Shown here: piece by piece, positions 33,485 through 46,169 of the stretch
Position numbering within the stretch: position 1 is the first letter of the stretch
Layout: each line of letters begins with the position of its first letter
Source: Ardenticatenaceae bacterium
Lineage (GTDB): Bacteria > Chloroflexota > Anaerolineae > Promineifilales > Promineifilaceae
Length of the DNA: 64,000 bases
Reading direction: 5' to 3'
Assembly (NCBI GenBank): GCA_020634435.1
Contig: JACKBS010000006.1
Coordinates: 682,001-746,000, forward strand
Translations under genes and position numbers: made by a program
The notes under the pieces: model-generated
Seen by the model: the letters and a program-made list of their open reading frames with translations, nothing else
Told to the model about the DNA's origin: nothing
The model's database searches: none

Positions 33485-34621
33485 ATGAAGAAAAAATTGT
33501 TAATTCTGGCCTTAATCGGGTGGCTGTTGGTAGCGTGTAACAGCGTAGGTGAAAGCACAGCGGACGATTTGCCCACGGTGGTGCCGACTATCGTCATCAA
33601 TGAGGGCAGCGCTGAAAGCAATGTGCCTGTGGTAGAAGAAGCGCCTGTCGATGAAGAAGTAGTGAGTGAGAATGAGGTGGAAACGGCCGTTACCACCGAA
33701 ACCGAATCCAACCAAGCGACCGATAGCGATGTGGTGGACCTGGACGAAATCATCCTCTACGAAGAGCCGCAGGGTATGGATTACCGCACGACGCTGCAAT
33801 TTACGATGTCAGTGGATGGTGCGGTTGTCGGGGCGGCCACGGCGCAAGGAAGCCGCACCGTTAGCCCCAACGCCTCCAACATGGTGTTCACCCTGAGTGG
33901 CGACGCGGCAAGTGGTCTGGGTGAAACAATGACCATGACCCAAATCGAGGACGCCTTTTACGCCATTCTGCCCTCGCAAAATTGCATAACACTGGCTGGG
34001 CAAAGCGGCTTCGAGAACCCGTTTGACCTCTTTTTGGACACAGGCGGCTTTTTAACTGACGATGCTCAGCGAGCGCTGCCCGATGAAACAATTAACGGTG
34101 TAGATAGCGCCCATTACATCCTGAACGCACAAAATTTTGCGTCGTGGGATGTGGCTGAAATTTATGAAGCAGATTTATACGTGGCCAAGGGGGGTGGCTA
34201 CGTGACGCGCCTGGTTATCTTTGGTCGCGGGGTCAACAATCTGTTGAACAGTGACGCCAGCCAGGAAGGCGATATTTTCTACGAGCTGAACTTCATCCCG
34301 GAAGCGGTGCCTGCCATTGCGGTGCCGCAGGGCTGTGCAGATGCCGCCGAGCTAACGTCTGAGTACCCAGTTTTGGCTGATGCAACGGCCGTTCAATCTG
34401 CCCCCGGTTTATTTAGCTACGAAACGCAAACATCGTTTGATGAGGTAATTGCGTTTTACAAGGAAGCGTTGACGGCCAGCGGCGAGTGGGCTGTCGCTCA
34501 GGAAATTGTGCAGGAACCAAACGCAACTATCACGTTTACCGGTGCCGACGGCACGCTGATGGTCAATTTAGGACCAGGGCAAAATGGGGGTGTGTTGGTC
34601 GGTATTCTCTCGATGCCGTAG
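33485..34621 (+). CDS. Large lipoprotein of unknown function
   Basis: A 378-residue protein with signal peptide and lipobox (LLVAC, Cys at about 18), GGAGGTTTTCC before the ATG. An acidic linker of about 80 residues (VVEEAPVDEEVVSENEVE) is followed by an LppX/LolA-like beta-rich domain (about 95-275: DYRTTLQFTMSVDGAVVG, FENPFDLFLDTGGFL, YVTRLVIFGRGVNN) and a C-terminal module with GADGTLMVNLGPGQNG. The fold is suggested by strand pattern, not by named motifs. Exposed on the outer face of the membrane. Confidence 0.7.
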   Translation: MKKKLLILALIGWLLVACNSVGESTADDLPTVVPTIVINEGSAESNVPVVEEAPVDEEVVSENEVETAVTTETESNQATDSDVVDLDEIILYEEPQGMDYRTTLQFTMSVDGAVVGAATAQGSRTVSPNASNMVFTLSGDAASGLGETMTMTQIEDAFYAILPSQNCITLAGQSGFENPFDLFLDTGGFLTDDAQRALPDETINGVDSAHYILNAQNFASWDVAEIYEADLYVAKGGGYVTRLVIFGRGVNNLLNSDASQEGDIFYELNFIPEAVPAIAVPQGCADAAELTSEYPVLADATAVQSAPGLFSYETQTSFDEVIAFYKEALTASGEWAVAQEIVQEPNATITFTGADGTLMVNLGPGQNGGVLVGILSMP

Positions 34622-34633
34622 CCTTTGGGAGGA

Positions 34634-34690
34634 GATTGGACCATTTTTCTCCGATGAAACTTTGTTTCAATAAAAGAAAATGGTCCAATC
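34634..34690. repeat. GATTGGACCATTTT inverted repeat
   Basis: Perfect 14-bp arms GATTGGACCATTTT (34634-34647) and AAAATGGTCCAATC (34677-34690), with an inner GAAAC/GTTTC hairpin. A member of the family at 28766, 38632 and 52297. Confidence 0.8.
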
Positions 34691-34704
34691 TTTTTGCTGT
34701 ATCA

Positions 34705-34743
34705 AAAAAGCCCACCGCGGATAATTTCCCCGGTGGGCTTTTT
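34705..34743. terminator. Bidirectional terminator between convergent genes
   Basis: Perfect 13-bp arms AAAAAGCCCACCG (34705-34717) and CGGTGGGCTTTTT (34731-34743). The A and T runs allow it to act on both strands, ending the lipoprotein gene and the nuclease gene that meet here. Confidence 0.85.
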
Positions 34744-34763
34744 GTTGTTATGTGGTGATGTGG

Positions 34764-38543
<3,780 letters not shown>

Positions 38544-38631
38544 AACTATTTTCTCCAGAGAGTGGGAGTTGGTTGATAAGCTGCGGTTTTATATAGGAGG
38601 CGAGGAGATAGCGCAAGAAATTTTAAGGTAA

Positions 38632-38690
38632 GATTGGACCAATTTTGGTTGTCGGTAGCCTACGAATTTGGCCAATAAATTGGTCCAATC
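38632..38690. repeat. GATTGGACCAATTT inverted repeat before the nuclease gene
   Basis: GATTGGACCAATTT (38632-38645) and AAATTGGTCCAATC (38677-38690), identical in both arms to the copy at 28766-28824. It stands between the nuclease start (38543) and the stop of the SMP-30 gene. Confidence 0.85.
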
Positions 38691-38700
38691 TGCGGTTTAC

Positions 38701-39573
38701 TTAGCCAGCAAAGTGCGGGGTAGGCAAACCTTTTACACCCGGTTTGTAGGCAAATAGGCTGCCGGAGAGCGGGTGCTTTTCCAGCTCGGCGGCGGACATA
38801 TTTTGCGAGGCGGTGGTGATGTAGAGCGTGTCTAAGTCCGGCCCGCCAAAGGTGCAGCTGGTGACGTTAGGCACGGGTAGGGACACTTCCTCTAAAATTT
38901 CACCTGTGGGGGCAAAGCGGGTGAGGCGCGCGCCGCCGTAATGGGCCAGCCAGAGGCAGTTTTCGCTGTCCACGGTCATACCATCGGGGGCACCGTTGAT
39001 AGCGAATGTGAGTTGTTGAAACGGCCGTTTCCCACCCAGCATCCCATCATCCTGTAAATCAAACGCATACACCAGGCCCTTGATTGAGTCGTTGTGGTAC
39101 ATCGTTTTGCCGTCTACACTGAAGGCTGGCCCATTGGTGATGATGTAATCCTGGTCCATGACGTGCAGCGACAAATCAGGATCGAGCCGGTATAGGGTGC
39201 CTGTCGCTTCTTTTTCTTGTTTGTCCATGGTGCCCGCCCAGAAACGGCCGTTGCTATCCACCTTGCCGTCGTTAAAGCGGTTGTTGGGTAGATCGGTTTC
39301 CACCGTCACAATGGGATCAATGGTGCCCGCTTTTAGATCGATGGCGACAAAACCGTGTGGCACGGTGCCCACAAAACCACCTGACTCGCGCAGCGCCAGG
39401 CTGGTGATCGATTCAGCAAATGTCCAGGAGCGTTTTTGCCCACTCGCTGGTTCCAATCTGTGGACCTGCCGGTTCAAAATATCGACCCAGTACAGCGCCT
39501 TTTCTGCCGCTACCCACAGCGGACCTTCGCCCAGCAGGGCTTGAATTTGCCAGATGCACGTTACCTCACTCAT
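38701..39573 (-). CDS. SMP-30/gluconolactonase family hydrolase
   Basis: A 290-residue six-bladed propeller protein from the ATG at 39573, chosen for GAGGAG 6 nt upstream (a TTG at 39588 would add 5 residues). LLGEGPLWVAAEKALYWVDI gives the metal-binding Glu, and NRFNDGKVDSNGRFWAGTM and NDSIKGLVYAFD give the Asn and Asp of the calcium/zinc site. Family members hydrolyse sugar lactones. Beside the xyloside genes it could be a xylonolactonase acting after the dehydrogenase at 41421 (inference). Ca- or Zn-dependent, cytoplasmic. Confidence 0.85.
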   Translation of the reverse strand: MSEVTCIWQIQALLGEGPLWVAAEKALYWVDILNRQVHRLEPASGQKRSWTFAESITSLALRESGGFVGTVPHGFVAIDLKAGTIDPIVTVETDLPNNRFNDGKVDSNGRFWAGTMDKQEKEATGTLYRLDPDLSLHVMDQDYIITNGPAFSVDGKTMYHNDSIKGLVYAFDLQDDGMLGGKRPFQQLTFAINGAPDGMTVDSENCLWLAHYGGARLTRFAPTGEILEEVSLPVPNVTSCTFGGPDLDTLYITTASQNMSAAELEKHPLSGSLFAYKPGVKGLPTPHFAG

Positions 39574-39612
39574 CAAAAAACTCCTCAAAAATTGTGATTA
39601 TCCAGATAGTTT

Positions 39613-39646
39613 AGGTGCAACGCACTTCGCGAAATGCGTCGCACCT
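39613..39646. repeat. AGGTGCGACGCA-type inverted repeat
   Basis: AGGTGCAACGCA (39613-39624) and TGCGTCGCACCT (39635-39646) pair with one mismatch, in the short gap between the lactonase and GH43 genes. Confidence 0.75.
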
Positions 39647-39658
39647 GCATCGCCAAAT

Positions 39659-41227
39659 TTAGACTTCCCCTTGATATTCAAACCAGTCAAAATCGGCTGC
39701 GTTTTGGCTGGGCGTGCCGTTGCTGCTGGCGTACATGCCCAGGTAAGCACCGGTAAAACCAGAGGCAACGGGCGTGCTAAGAATACGGCCGTCCACATCC
39801 TCCTGCACCGTTTGCCATTCACCCGGTTGGGTGGCCACGTAAAAATTGTATGCCTGTCCCTTGGCCGAGACCTTGAAGTAAAAACGATCACCACTCACCG
39901 GCCGCTCAGCCAGGGTTATTTCTTCGCCCGCGGCTCGCTGGATGAGGCGAACGGCCGTTTCACCCCCTTCCGTCTGGCAAATGACAAAACGAAAATGGAA
40001 ATTGTCATTTTGCAGCAGCGCCATGCCGGCACAGTCGCTGGCCTGTTGCGGGGCAAAGTTCATCACGGTTTGGGCCGTAAAGTTGATGTGCTGCTGCCGC
40101 CGTCCCACAAAGCTGGGGTTGGCCTGCTCCGCCAATGTTTCTGGCCGCAAGAAGAGGCGCAGATGGGACGGCCGTTCCGCCAGACTGTAAATTTGTTCGC
40201 GCGGGGTGCGGATGAGGTTCCAGCAATCGGCCAGTTGAGGGGCATCAAACTGGTCGCAGGTGGGTGGCTGGGGCCAGCGCTGTTCGGGCAAATTGGGCGC
40301 GGGGTGTTGGAATTTCACACGGCCGTTGCCCGGACTCACCACTGGCCAGCCCTCTTCCCAGCGCACCGGCACCAAAAACGTTTCACGCCCCAAGTTATAA
40401 AAGTAGCCATCATATGGCCGCATCGCCAGCAACACCATCCACCACTCGCCGTGCTGCGTTTCAATCAGATCCGCATGACCTGTGCCCACGATGGGATGAT
40501 CCAGCCCCAAGTGCCGGTGAGTCAGGATGGGATTGCGCGGGTTGCCAACGTACGGCCCCATGATCGTCTTGCTGCGAGCAATGGTGACGGCATGGTCGTG
40601 GGCCGTGCCGCCTTCGGCAATCATCAGGTAGTAGGTACCATCTTTTTTGTAGAGATGGGGTGCTTCTGCATGAACGCCGCCCCGCAACGCGCCATCCCAC
40701 AAGCCGATCCGCTCGCCGATAAGCTGCATGGTGTGCAAGTCCACTTCTTGCAGCCAGATTTCTCGATGGCCCCAAAATTGTTCGCCATTGGGTGGAACGC
40801 GGTTGCCGGTGTAGTAGCAACGGCCGTCTTCATCAAAAAACAGCGAAGGATCAATGCCCGGCGCATCCTCCAGCCAATGCGGCTCCGACCACTCTCCCGC
40901 CGGGTCGGTCGCCGTGACAATAAAGTTCCGTTCTGCACCAAAATCGAGCACGAGCGTATTGATGACGTAAAATGTGCCGTCGTGGTAGCGGATAGTGGGC
41001 GCATACAATCCGCGCGATGCCTTGAGGCCGTCCAGCGGCAGTTGGCTGGGTCGGTCCAACACGTGCCCAATTTGCCGCCAGTTAACCAAATCGCGGCTGT
41101 GAAAAATGGGCAGGCCCGGAAAATATTCAAACGTAGACGTGACCAGATAATAATCTTCGCCCACACGGCAGATGGAAGGGTCTGGATAAAACCCAGGGAT
41201 GATGGGATTTTGATAGACGCGAGCCAT
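39659..41227 (-). CDS. Glycoside hydrolase family 43, beta-xylosidase/arabinofuranosidase type
   Basis: A 522-residue five-bladed beta-propeller enzyme. NPIIPGFYPDPSICR carries the base Asp, PTIRYHDGTFYV a supporting region, and GGVHAEAPHLY the acid Glu; SIDLHTMQ-like intervening strands and a C-terminal beta-sandwich (about 330-522) fit the XynB-type members. There is no signal peptide, so it acts on xylo-oligosaccharides inside the cell. A weak leader GAGTGC before the ATG. It lies divergent to the dehydrogenase of the xylose regulon. Confidence 0.87.
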   Translation of the reverse strand: MARVYQNPIIPGFYPDPSICRVGEDYYLVTSTFEYFPGLPIFHSRDLVNWRQIGHVLDRPSQLPLDGLKASRGLYAPTIRYHDGTFYVINTLVLDFGAERNFIVTATDPAGEWSEPHWLEDAPGIDPSLFFDEDGRCYYTGNRVPPNGEQFWGHREIWLQEVDLHTMQLIGERIGLWDGALRGGVHAEAPHLYKKDGTYYLMIAEGGTAHDHAVTIARSKTIMGPYVGNPRNPILTHRHLGLDHPIVGTGHADLIETQHGEWWMVLLAMRPYDGYFYNLGRETFLVPVRWEEGWPVVSPGNGRVKFQHPAPNLPEQRWPQPPTCDQFDAPQLADCWNLIRTPREQIYSLAERPSHLRLFLRPETLAEQANPSFVGRRQQHINFTAQTVMNFAPQQASDCAGMALLQNDNFHFRFVICQTEGGETAVRLIQRAAGEEITLAERPVSGDRFYFKVSAKGQAYNFYVATQPGEWQTVQEDVDGRILSTPVASGFTGAYLGMYASSNGTPSQNAADFDWFEYQGEV

Positions 41228-41371
41228 AGCGCACTCCTACAACATGGATCAGTTGGCTTCCCAAAACGAGAAGATTGTATCCTGTGGCCGGAGGTGCGTC
41301 ACCTTTTAGTTTTTGCTGGCAAATGTGGCTGGCGGGGCAATTGGCACAAAGAATTACCTTGATTTATGCTC

Positions 41372-41398
41372 GTAGACGTTACAATGCAACGTCTCTAC
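41372..41398. repeat. GTAGACGTT/AACGTCTCTAC inverted repeat
   Basis: GTAGACGTT (41372-41380) and AACGTCTCTAC (41388-41398) are inverted arms (one arm carries an extra TC) just upstream of the dehydrogenase start. A dispersed word of this type is common in bacteria; no operator resembling the LacI sites is seen in 41228-41420. Confidence 0.55.
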
Positions 41399-41420
41399 AA
41401 ACCACAAAAGGAGCAGTGAC

Positions 41421-42401
41421 ATGGAAAAAATTCGATGGGGTATCCTGGCAACTGGCTGGATTGCCGATCAATTGGCAGAAGCAATTACCAGCCAGCGCGA
41501 TGCAGAATGTTTGGCGGTGGGCTCACGTTCGCAGGCTTCGGCCGATGCGTTTGGCGAGAAGTGGCACATCCCGCGCCGCTACCCAACCTATGAAGCGCTA
41601 GCAGCGGACCCTGACGTAGACGTGATTTACATCGCCACGCCGCACAATCTGCACTACGAAAATATGAAGCTGTGCCTGAACGCGGGCAAGCACGTGTTGT
41701 GCGAAAAACCGCTCACGGTGAATGCTGCTCAGGCAAAAGAGTGCCTGGAGCTGGCCAAAGAAAAAGGGCTCTTTTTGATGGAGGCGATGTGGATGAAGTT
41801 CATCCCGGCCGTTCAACAAATGCAAAAGTGGGTGGCGGACGGCCGTATCGGTACCGTCCGTCTGGTTCAGGCCAACTTTGCTTTCAACATTCCGTTCGAT
41901 CCACACGGCCGTTTGTACGATCCAGAATTGGCGGGTGGGGCGTTGCTGGACATGGGCATCTACACCTCTACACTGGCGCATCTGGTGCTGGGCAAACCGG
42001 ATAGCATCCTCTCGGCGGCGAATTTGGGCGAGACTGGCGTGGATGAGCTGAACACGGCCATCTGGCAGTACGCCGATGGCACTCAGGCTGTTTTGACCAG
42101 CACGCAGCGGTTGGAACGGCCGTGTGACGCCTTCATCACGGGCACAGATGGATACATCAAGCTGCATAGCAACTTCTGGCACAGCCGCAAGCTCACCCTC
42201 AAGCAGCGCGGGCAGGCCAAAGAGGTCGTGCAAATTCCTTATGATGGCAATGGTTACGGCTACCAGGTGCGCGAAGTGCATGATTGTCTGCGGGCTGGCA
42301 AGCTGGAATCGGCCGTAGTGCCGCATGCTGATACCCTGGAAATTATGACCTTGCTGGATGAGATGCGCGGGCAGTGGGGTTTGGTTTATCCAGAAGAATA
42401 G
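41421..42401 (+). CDS. Gfo/Idh/MocA-family sugar dehydrogenase
   Basis: A 326-residue oxidoreductase; AAAGGAGC before the ATG. The N-terminal Rossmann fold starts WGILATGWIADQLAEAI, and the signature EKPLTVNAAQAKECLELA followed by GLFLMEAMWMKFIP matches dihydrodiol/D-xylose 1-dehydrogenase (NADP-dependent) members. Next to GH43, xylA and a lactonase-like gene, an oxidation of xylose or another pentose to its lactone is a sensible guess. The LacI regulator follows. Confidence 0.85.
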   Translation: MEKIRWGILATGWIADQLAEAITSQRDAECLAVGSRSQASADAFGEKWHIPRRYPTYEALAADPDVDVIYIATPHNLHYENMKLCLNAGKHVLCEKPLTVNAAQAKECLELAKEKGLFLMEAMWMKFIPAVQQMQKWVADGRIGTVRLVQANFAFNIPFDPHGRLYDPELAGGALLDMGIYTSTLAHLVLGKPDSILSAANLGETGVDELNTAIWQYADGTQAVLTSTQRLERPCDAFITGTDGYIKLHSNFWHSRKLTLKQRGQAKEVVQIPYDGNGYGYQVREVHDCLRAGKLESAVVPHADTLEIMTLLDEMRGQWGLVYPEE

Positions 42402-42474
42402 TTGCCGACGAAGTGGTGGGCACTGTGCCCAAAAGCCATCACTGCATAATTCGGCATTTTTGTTACCGGAACTG

Positions 42475-42504
42475 TTGACAGACGGCTGAAAAGCGGGTAT
42501 TTTA
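42475..42504 (+). promoter_or_regulatory. Promoter of the LacI gene
   Basis: TTGACA (42475-42480) and TATTTT (42499-42504), 18 bp apart. The operator at 42506-42519 follows the -10 box directly, so bound repressor would block initiation. Confidence 0.7.
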
Positions 42505-42505
42505 T

Positions 42506-42519
42506 TGCAAACGCTTGCA
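42506..42519. promoter_or_regulatory. LacI-family operator, regulator autocontrol
   Basis: TGCAAACGCTTGCA, an imperfect palindrome around a central CG, the form typical of LacI-family sites. It overlaps the promoter of the regulator gene and matches 43675-43688 at 12 of 14 positions. Confidence 0.8.
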
Positions 42520-42539
42520 GAAAATCGGGAAGGATTATC

Positions 42540-43571
42540 GTGAAGCGGAACAAGTCCTCAAGTGAAGTCACAATCAAAGATGTTGCCAAAGAGGCGGGTG
42601 TTTCCTATTCCACCGTCTCCCGCGTGGTCAACAACAAGACCTACGTGAACCCGGACACGCGGGACCGTGTTTTGCAAGCTATGCTGCGCCTGGGCTACCA
42701 GGTGAATCTTCATGCGCGCAGTCTGGCCGGGGGCCAATCCAACGTCATCGGCTTGCTGGTGGTGGACTTAACCACGCAATATTTAGGCGAAATCATCAAC
42801 GGCATTGATGACGTGCTGGCTGCCAACCAGTATGAACTGATGCTCTACACGACTCACCGGCGCAAGGCCAAGGAGTCGGTCTACGTGCACATGATGGCCC
42901 GTGGTCTGGCCGATGGCCTGCTGATCAGCTTGCCGCGCGAGCCGGAAGCGTACCTCAAGTCGCTGCGCCAAAAAGGATTTCCCTACGTCATCATTGATCA
43001 CCGCAGTGAGGAGCCGTCGGATTTGTTTGTCTCGGCCAATAACTTCCAGGGCGGCTACGACGCCACCAGGTACCTGATTGAACTGGGGCACCGGCGCATT
43101 GGCATAGTCACCGGTTGGATGGACATGGTTAGCGCGCGCGATCGTTTGCAGGGGTACCAGGCAGCTTTAGCCGACGCGGGCATTCCTTTTAGTGACGAAT
43201 TGCTGTTTCATGGAGACTTTTCGCAGCCTGGTGGTTTCAGCGGCGGCACCCATTTGCTGGAACTGACGGAACCGCCAACGGCCGTTTTTGCTTCTAACGA
43301 TATTGCGGCTATGGGGGTCATCGAAGCGGCACGCGCCAAGGGGTTGCAGGTGCCGCGTGATCTGTCCGTCGTGGGTTTTGACGATATTCCGATGGCGGCG
43401 CTGCTCAGCCCCAAACTCACCACCGTGCGCCAGCCCCTGCAAGAGATGGGGCGGTCGGCCACGCAAATGTTGGTCAACCTGCTGCGCCATCCCGATGAGA
43501 CCCCAGAAAGTATTATTTTCCCGACTGAGCTGGTTATTCGCGAAACGGCCGTACCACCGCCACACACTTAG
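42540..43571 (+). CDS. LacI-family transcriptional regulator of the xyloside regulon
   Basis: A 343-residue repressor with GTG start (GGGAAGGATT upstream). Helix-turn-helix TIKDVAKEAGVSYSTVSRVV (residues about 10-29) with hinge NPDTRDRVLQAMLRLGYQV, then a periplasmic-binding-protein-like sensor domain (about 60-343) ending in the typical FDDIPMAALLSPKLTTV and PTELVIRETA. It probably binds xylose or a xyloside. Two matching operators, one on its own promoter and one before the ABC transporter, show the target set. Name by neighbours; not proven. Confidence 0.9.
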   Translation: MKRNKSSSEVTIKDVAKEAGVSYSTVSRVVNNKTYVNPDTRDRVLQAMLRLGYQVNLHARSLAGGQSNVIGLLVVDLTTQYLGEIINGIDDVLAANQYELMLYTTHRRKAKESVYVHMMARGLADGLLISLPREPEAYLKSLRQKGFPYVIIDHRSEEPSDLFVSANNFQGGYDATRYLIELGHRRIGIVTGWMDMVSARDRLQGYQAALADAGIPFSDELLFHGDFSQPGGFSGGTHLLELTEPPTAVFASNDIAAMGVIEAARAKGLQVPRDLSVVGFDDIPMAALLSPKLTTVRQPLQEMGRSATQMLVNLLRHPDETPESIIFPTELVIRETAVPPPHT

Positions 43572-43674
43572 CGAATAATTTCTGATGTAATTAATGAGAC
43601 TGGCGTTTGGAGCAATCAAGCAAGAGGAGGTGACAATTTAAGAAGAGAAGCAAACAAAATTTTTTCGAAAGTTA

Positions 43675-43688
43675 TGCAAACGTTTTCA
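43675..43688. promoter_or_regulatory. LacI-family operator before the ABC transporter
   Basis: TGCAAACGTTTTCA, matching the site at 42506. Lies 24 bp before the ATG of the binding-protein gene (43713). Confidence 0.8.
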
Positions 43689-43712
43689 GAAATCGATCCT
43701 AGGAGAGGAAAT

Positions 43713-45104
43713 ATGAAGCACAAGGTTAGAATCGCTTTGATGATATTGTTACTGGCCATTGGCATGGTCCTGGTTTCTTGTGGCGGCGGGGATACGACAG
43801 ACGATACTGCCGAGAATACCAGCAGTGAAGACACAACAACCCAGGAAGACACCACCTCGGCCGAAACCGATACGTCGGAAGCAGCGTCTGATGAATGCGC
43901 GGAAATCACAGAGGTTGATTGGTGGCATATTTCTACGATTGAAGCTGAGCAGGCTTACTGGCAATCCAAAGCCGACGCCTTTATGGCCGACAATCCCTGT
44001 GTGCAGATCAACATTACCGTGTTGGAAAATGAAGCGTTTAAAGCTCGGTTGACCACCGTCATGCAGTCTGGTGAGCCGCCGGACATCTTCCAGAGCTGGG
44101 GTGGTGGCGTGCTGTGGGCTTATGCAGATGCGGGCTTGCTGCGCGACATTTCTGCCGAGCTGGATGGCGAATGGCGTGATTCCATTGCGGCTCAATCGGC
44201 CCTGGAGCTGTTTGGCAAGGATGGCGCGTACTACGGCGTGCCCTGGCAGTGGGGTGCCGTTGGCATTTACTACAACAAAGACCTGTTTGAGCAGGCTGGC
44301 CTTGATCCAGAAAATCCCCCGGCAACCTGGAGCGAATTTTTGTCTGCTGTGCAAACATTGAAAGATGCGGGTATCACGCCAATCACCGTCGGTGAAGGCG
44401 ACAAATGGCCCGGCCATTTTTGGTGGGTTTATCTGGCCATCCGCAACGGCGGACAAGAAGCGTTCCTCGATGCGTTTAACCGCACGGGCAGCTTCACCGA
44501 TGCCCCATTTGTGAAAGCAGGCCAAGACCTGGAAGACCTCATTGCACTGGATCCATTCCCCGAAGGATATCTTGGATTTTCGTATAATGATTCTGCGGCC
44601 GTTTTTGGCAACGGCGAAGCGGCAATGGAATTGATGGGGCAGTGGCACCAGAGCGTCCAGAAAGATTCCAGCGAAAGCGGTGAAGGCGTGGCCAACCTGG
44701 GCTGGTTCCTGTTCCCCATGGTAGAAGGTGGCGCGGGTAACGCCAGCGACGTGCTGGGCGGTGGTGATGGCTTTGGCATTGGCAAAGACGCCCCGGATGC
44801 GGCCGTTGCCTTTGTCCGTTTCCTCACCAGTGCAGAGAACCAGATTGATGCGCTGGAGACGGTTGGTTTTGGCCCGCCAACCACAGCCGCCGCGCAGAGC
44901 GCCATTACGGACCCCGTACAGCAGCAAATCTTGGAAGCACGTAACAATGCGGCCTACTTCCAGCTGTACTACGATCAATTCCTGCCCCCAGCCGTGGGCG
45001 GCACGGTAAATGATGCGGTTGAGCAGATTTTTGCGGGCGTGGCAACACCTGAAGAAGCCGCCCAGCAAATTGAAGATTCGGCCGTTCAGGAACTTGGCAA
45101 TTAA
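43713..45104 (+). CDS. ABC transporter sugar-binding lipoprotein
   Basis: A 463-residue protein; ATG at 43713 behind AGGAGAGG (an in-frame ATG at 43674 lies within the operator). Lipoprotein signal ending LVSCGGG, then a Thr/Glu/Asp-rich linker, then a family-1 extracellular binding protein (VDWWHISTIEAEQAYW, MQSGEPPDIFQSWGGGVLW, AAMELMGQWHQ). It catches oligo- or monosaccharides outside the cell. Genes for two permeases follow; xyloside as ligand is inferred from the neighbourhood. Confidence 0.9.
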   Translation: MKHKVRIALMILLLAIGMVLVSCGGGDTTDDTAENTSSEDTTTQEDTTSAETDTSEAASDECAEITEVDWWHISTIEAEQAYWQSKADAFMADNPCVQINITVLENEAFKARLTTVMQSGEPPDIFQSWGGGVLWAYADAGLLRDISAELDGEWRDSIAAQSALELFGKDGAYYGVPWQWGAVGIYYNKDLFEQAGLDPENPPATWSEFLSAVQTLKDAGITPITVGEGDKWPGHFWWVYLAIRNGGQEAFLDAFNRTGSFTDAPFVKAGQDLEDLIALDPFPEGYLGFSYNDSAAVFGNGEAAMELMGQWHQSVQKDSSESGEGVANLGWFLFPMVEGGAGNASDVLGGGDGFGIGKDAPDAAVAFVRFLTSAENQIDALETVGFGPPTTAAAQSAITDPVQQQILEARNNAAYFQLYYDQFLPPAVGGTVNDAVEQIFAGVATPEEAAQQIEDSAVQELGN

Positions 45105-45122
45105 CCGGTAGTGAAGAAGGCA

Positions 45123-45157
45123 GTGCCAGGGGGAAAATCCCGGTTTCCCCCTGGCAC
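45123..45157 (+). terminator. Hairpin between binding protein and permease genes
   Basis: Perfect 14-bp arms GTGCCAGGGGGAAA (45123-45136) and TTTCCCCCTGGCAC (45144-45157), 7-nt loop. Such hairpins behind binding-protein genes commonly hold back the permease mRNA and raise the binding-protein level. No T tract, so partial termination or 3' end protection is likely. Confidence 0.75.
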
Positions 45158-45212
45158 ACACGAGTCTCTACCCAAATCTGTTAGCGCCCCATACCCCGTA
45201 AACGAGGTTCCT

Positions 45213-46160
45213 ATGAGCGACATCAGAATGTTCTCCGGCCTAAACAGCGCGCTTGACGTTAGCCCGGAAAAACGGCAGGCGCAGCGCAGCAAGGCCCTGC
45301 TCATCTTCTTTTTCCTAGCGCCTGGCTTTCTTTTGCTGGTGACTTTTTTGGTCATTCCCATCGGCCAGGCCGCCTATTACAGCCTGTACAATTGGAATGG
45401 CTTGGGACCCCTGGACGATTTTGTTGCTCTGGACAATTATGTGCGCGCCTTTAGCCAGGAGGTCTTTCGCGGGGCAATCCAACATTCCTTGTTCATTATG
45501 GTCCTGTCGTTGGCTGTACAGCTGCCGCTGGCCATGACCCTGGCCCTCATCCTCATTCGCGGAAGGCTGCGCTTCCAACGCTTTTTCCGCACGTTATTTT
45601 TTCTCCCCTATGTGTTTTCTGAAATTGTGGCCGCCTACATCTGGCTATATGTTTACAATCCACGCGGTGGGCTGCTCAACGTTTTTTTAGGCCTGTTCAA
45701 CCCGGAAATTAATGGCACTGCCTGGTTAGCAGACCTGGACACGGTTTTAGTGGCCATCTTTTTTGTGCTGACCTGGAAATTTTTTGGCTTTCATATGCTG
45801 CTGTATATGGCTGGCCTGCAAAACATCTCCCGCGAAGTGGAGGATTCGGCGCGGGTCAGTGGGGCCAACGAATGGCAGGTGCTGCGTTATGTGACCCTGC
45901 CCATGATGCGCAGCACTATCTCGCTGTCCGTTTTTCTCTCTATCCTGGGCTCATTCCAGCAATTTATTGTGGTCTGGATTTTGACGGAAGGCGGGCCAGC
46001 TTTCCGCAGTGAACTCATTGTGACTTATTTGTACAAATTTGGCATTCAGCGGATGCAGCTGGGCTTTGGCAGCGCCCTGGCAATTATTCTGTTTTTGATG
46101 ACCCTGATTTTTTCCCTCGGTTACCAGCGCACCGTTTTGCGGCAGACGTTAACCGAGTAA
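45213..46160 (+). CDS. ABC sugar transporter permease 1
   Basis: A 315-residue MalF-type permease; the ATG at 45213 (GAGG upstream) is preferred to the more distant 45111. About six helices (LIFFFLAPGFLLLVTFLVIP, then several) with the EAA loop EVEDSARVSGANEWQVLRYVT near the C-terminus, which docks the ATPase. No ATPase gene is in the window, so a shared MsmX/MsmK-type ATPase is needed. Confidence 0.9.
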   Translation: MSDIRMFSGLNSALDVSPEKRQAQRSKALLIFFFLAPGFLLLVTFLVIPIGQAAYYSLYNWNGLGPLDDFVALDNYVRAFSQEVFRGAIQHSLFIMVLSLAVQLPLAMTLALILIRGRLRFQRFFRTLFFLPYVFSEIVAAYIWLYVYNPRGGLLNVFLGLFNPEINGTAWLADLDTVLVAIFFVLTWKFFGFHMLLYMAGLQNISREVEDSARVSGANEWQVLRYVTLPMMRSTISLSVFLSILGSFQQFIVVWILTEGGPAFRSELIVTYLYKFGIQRMQLGFGSALAIILFLMTLIFSLGYQRTVLRQTLTE

Positions 46161-46169
46161 GGAGGTATC

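Noticed and set aside
39554..41362. 602-codon open frame on the + strand
   Set aside because: Antisense to the GH43 gene, which has clear catalytic motifs and gene structure. The long frame reflects codon bias.
43674..43712. ATG at 43674 as start of the sugar-binding protein
   Set aside because: It lies inside the LacI operator and would put 13 non-signal residues before the lipoprotein signal; the ATG at 43713 has AGGAGAGG.
44598..44806. GCGGCCGT words counted as copies of the iterated palindrome
   Set aside because: They differ at the first base from ACGGCCGT, so were left out of the count, as were TCGGCCGT and ACGGCCGA forms.
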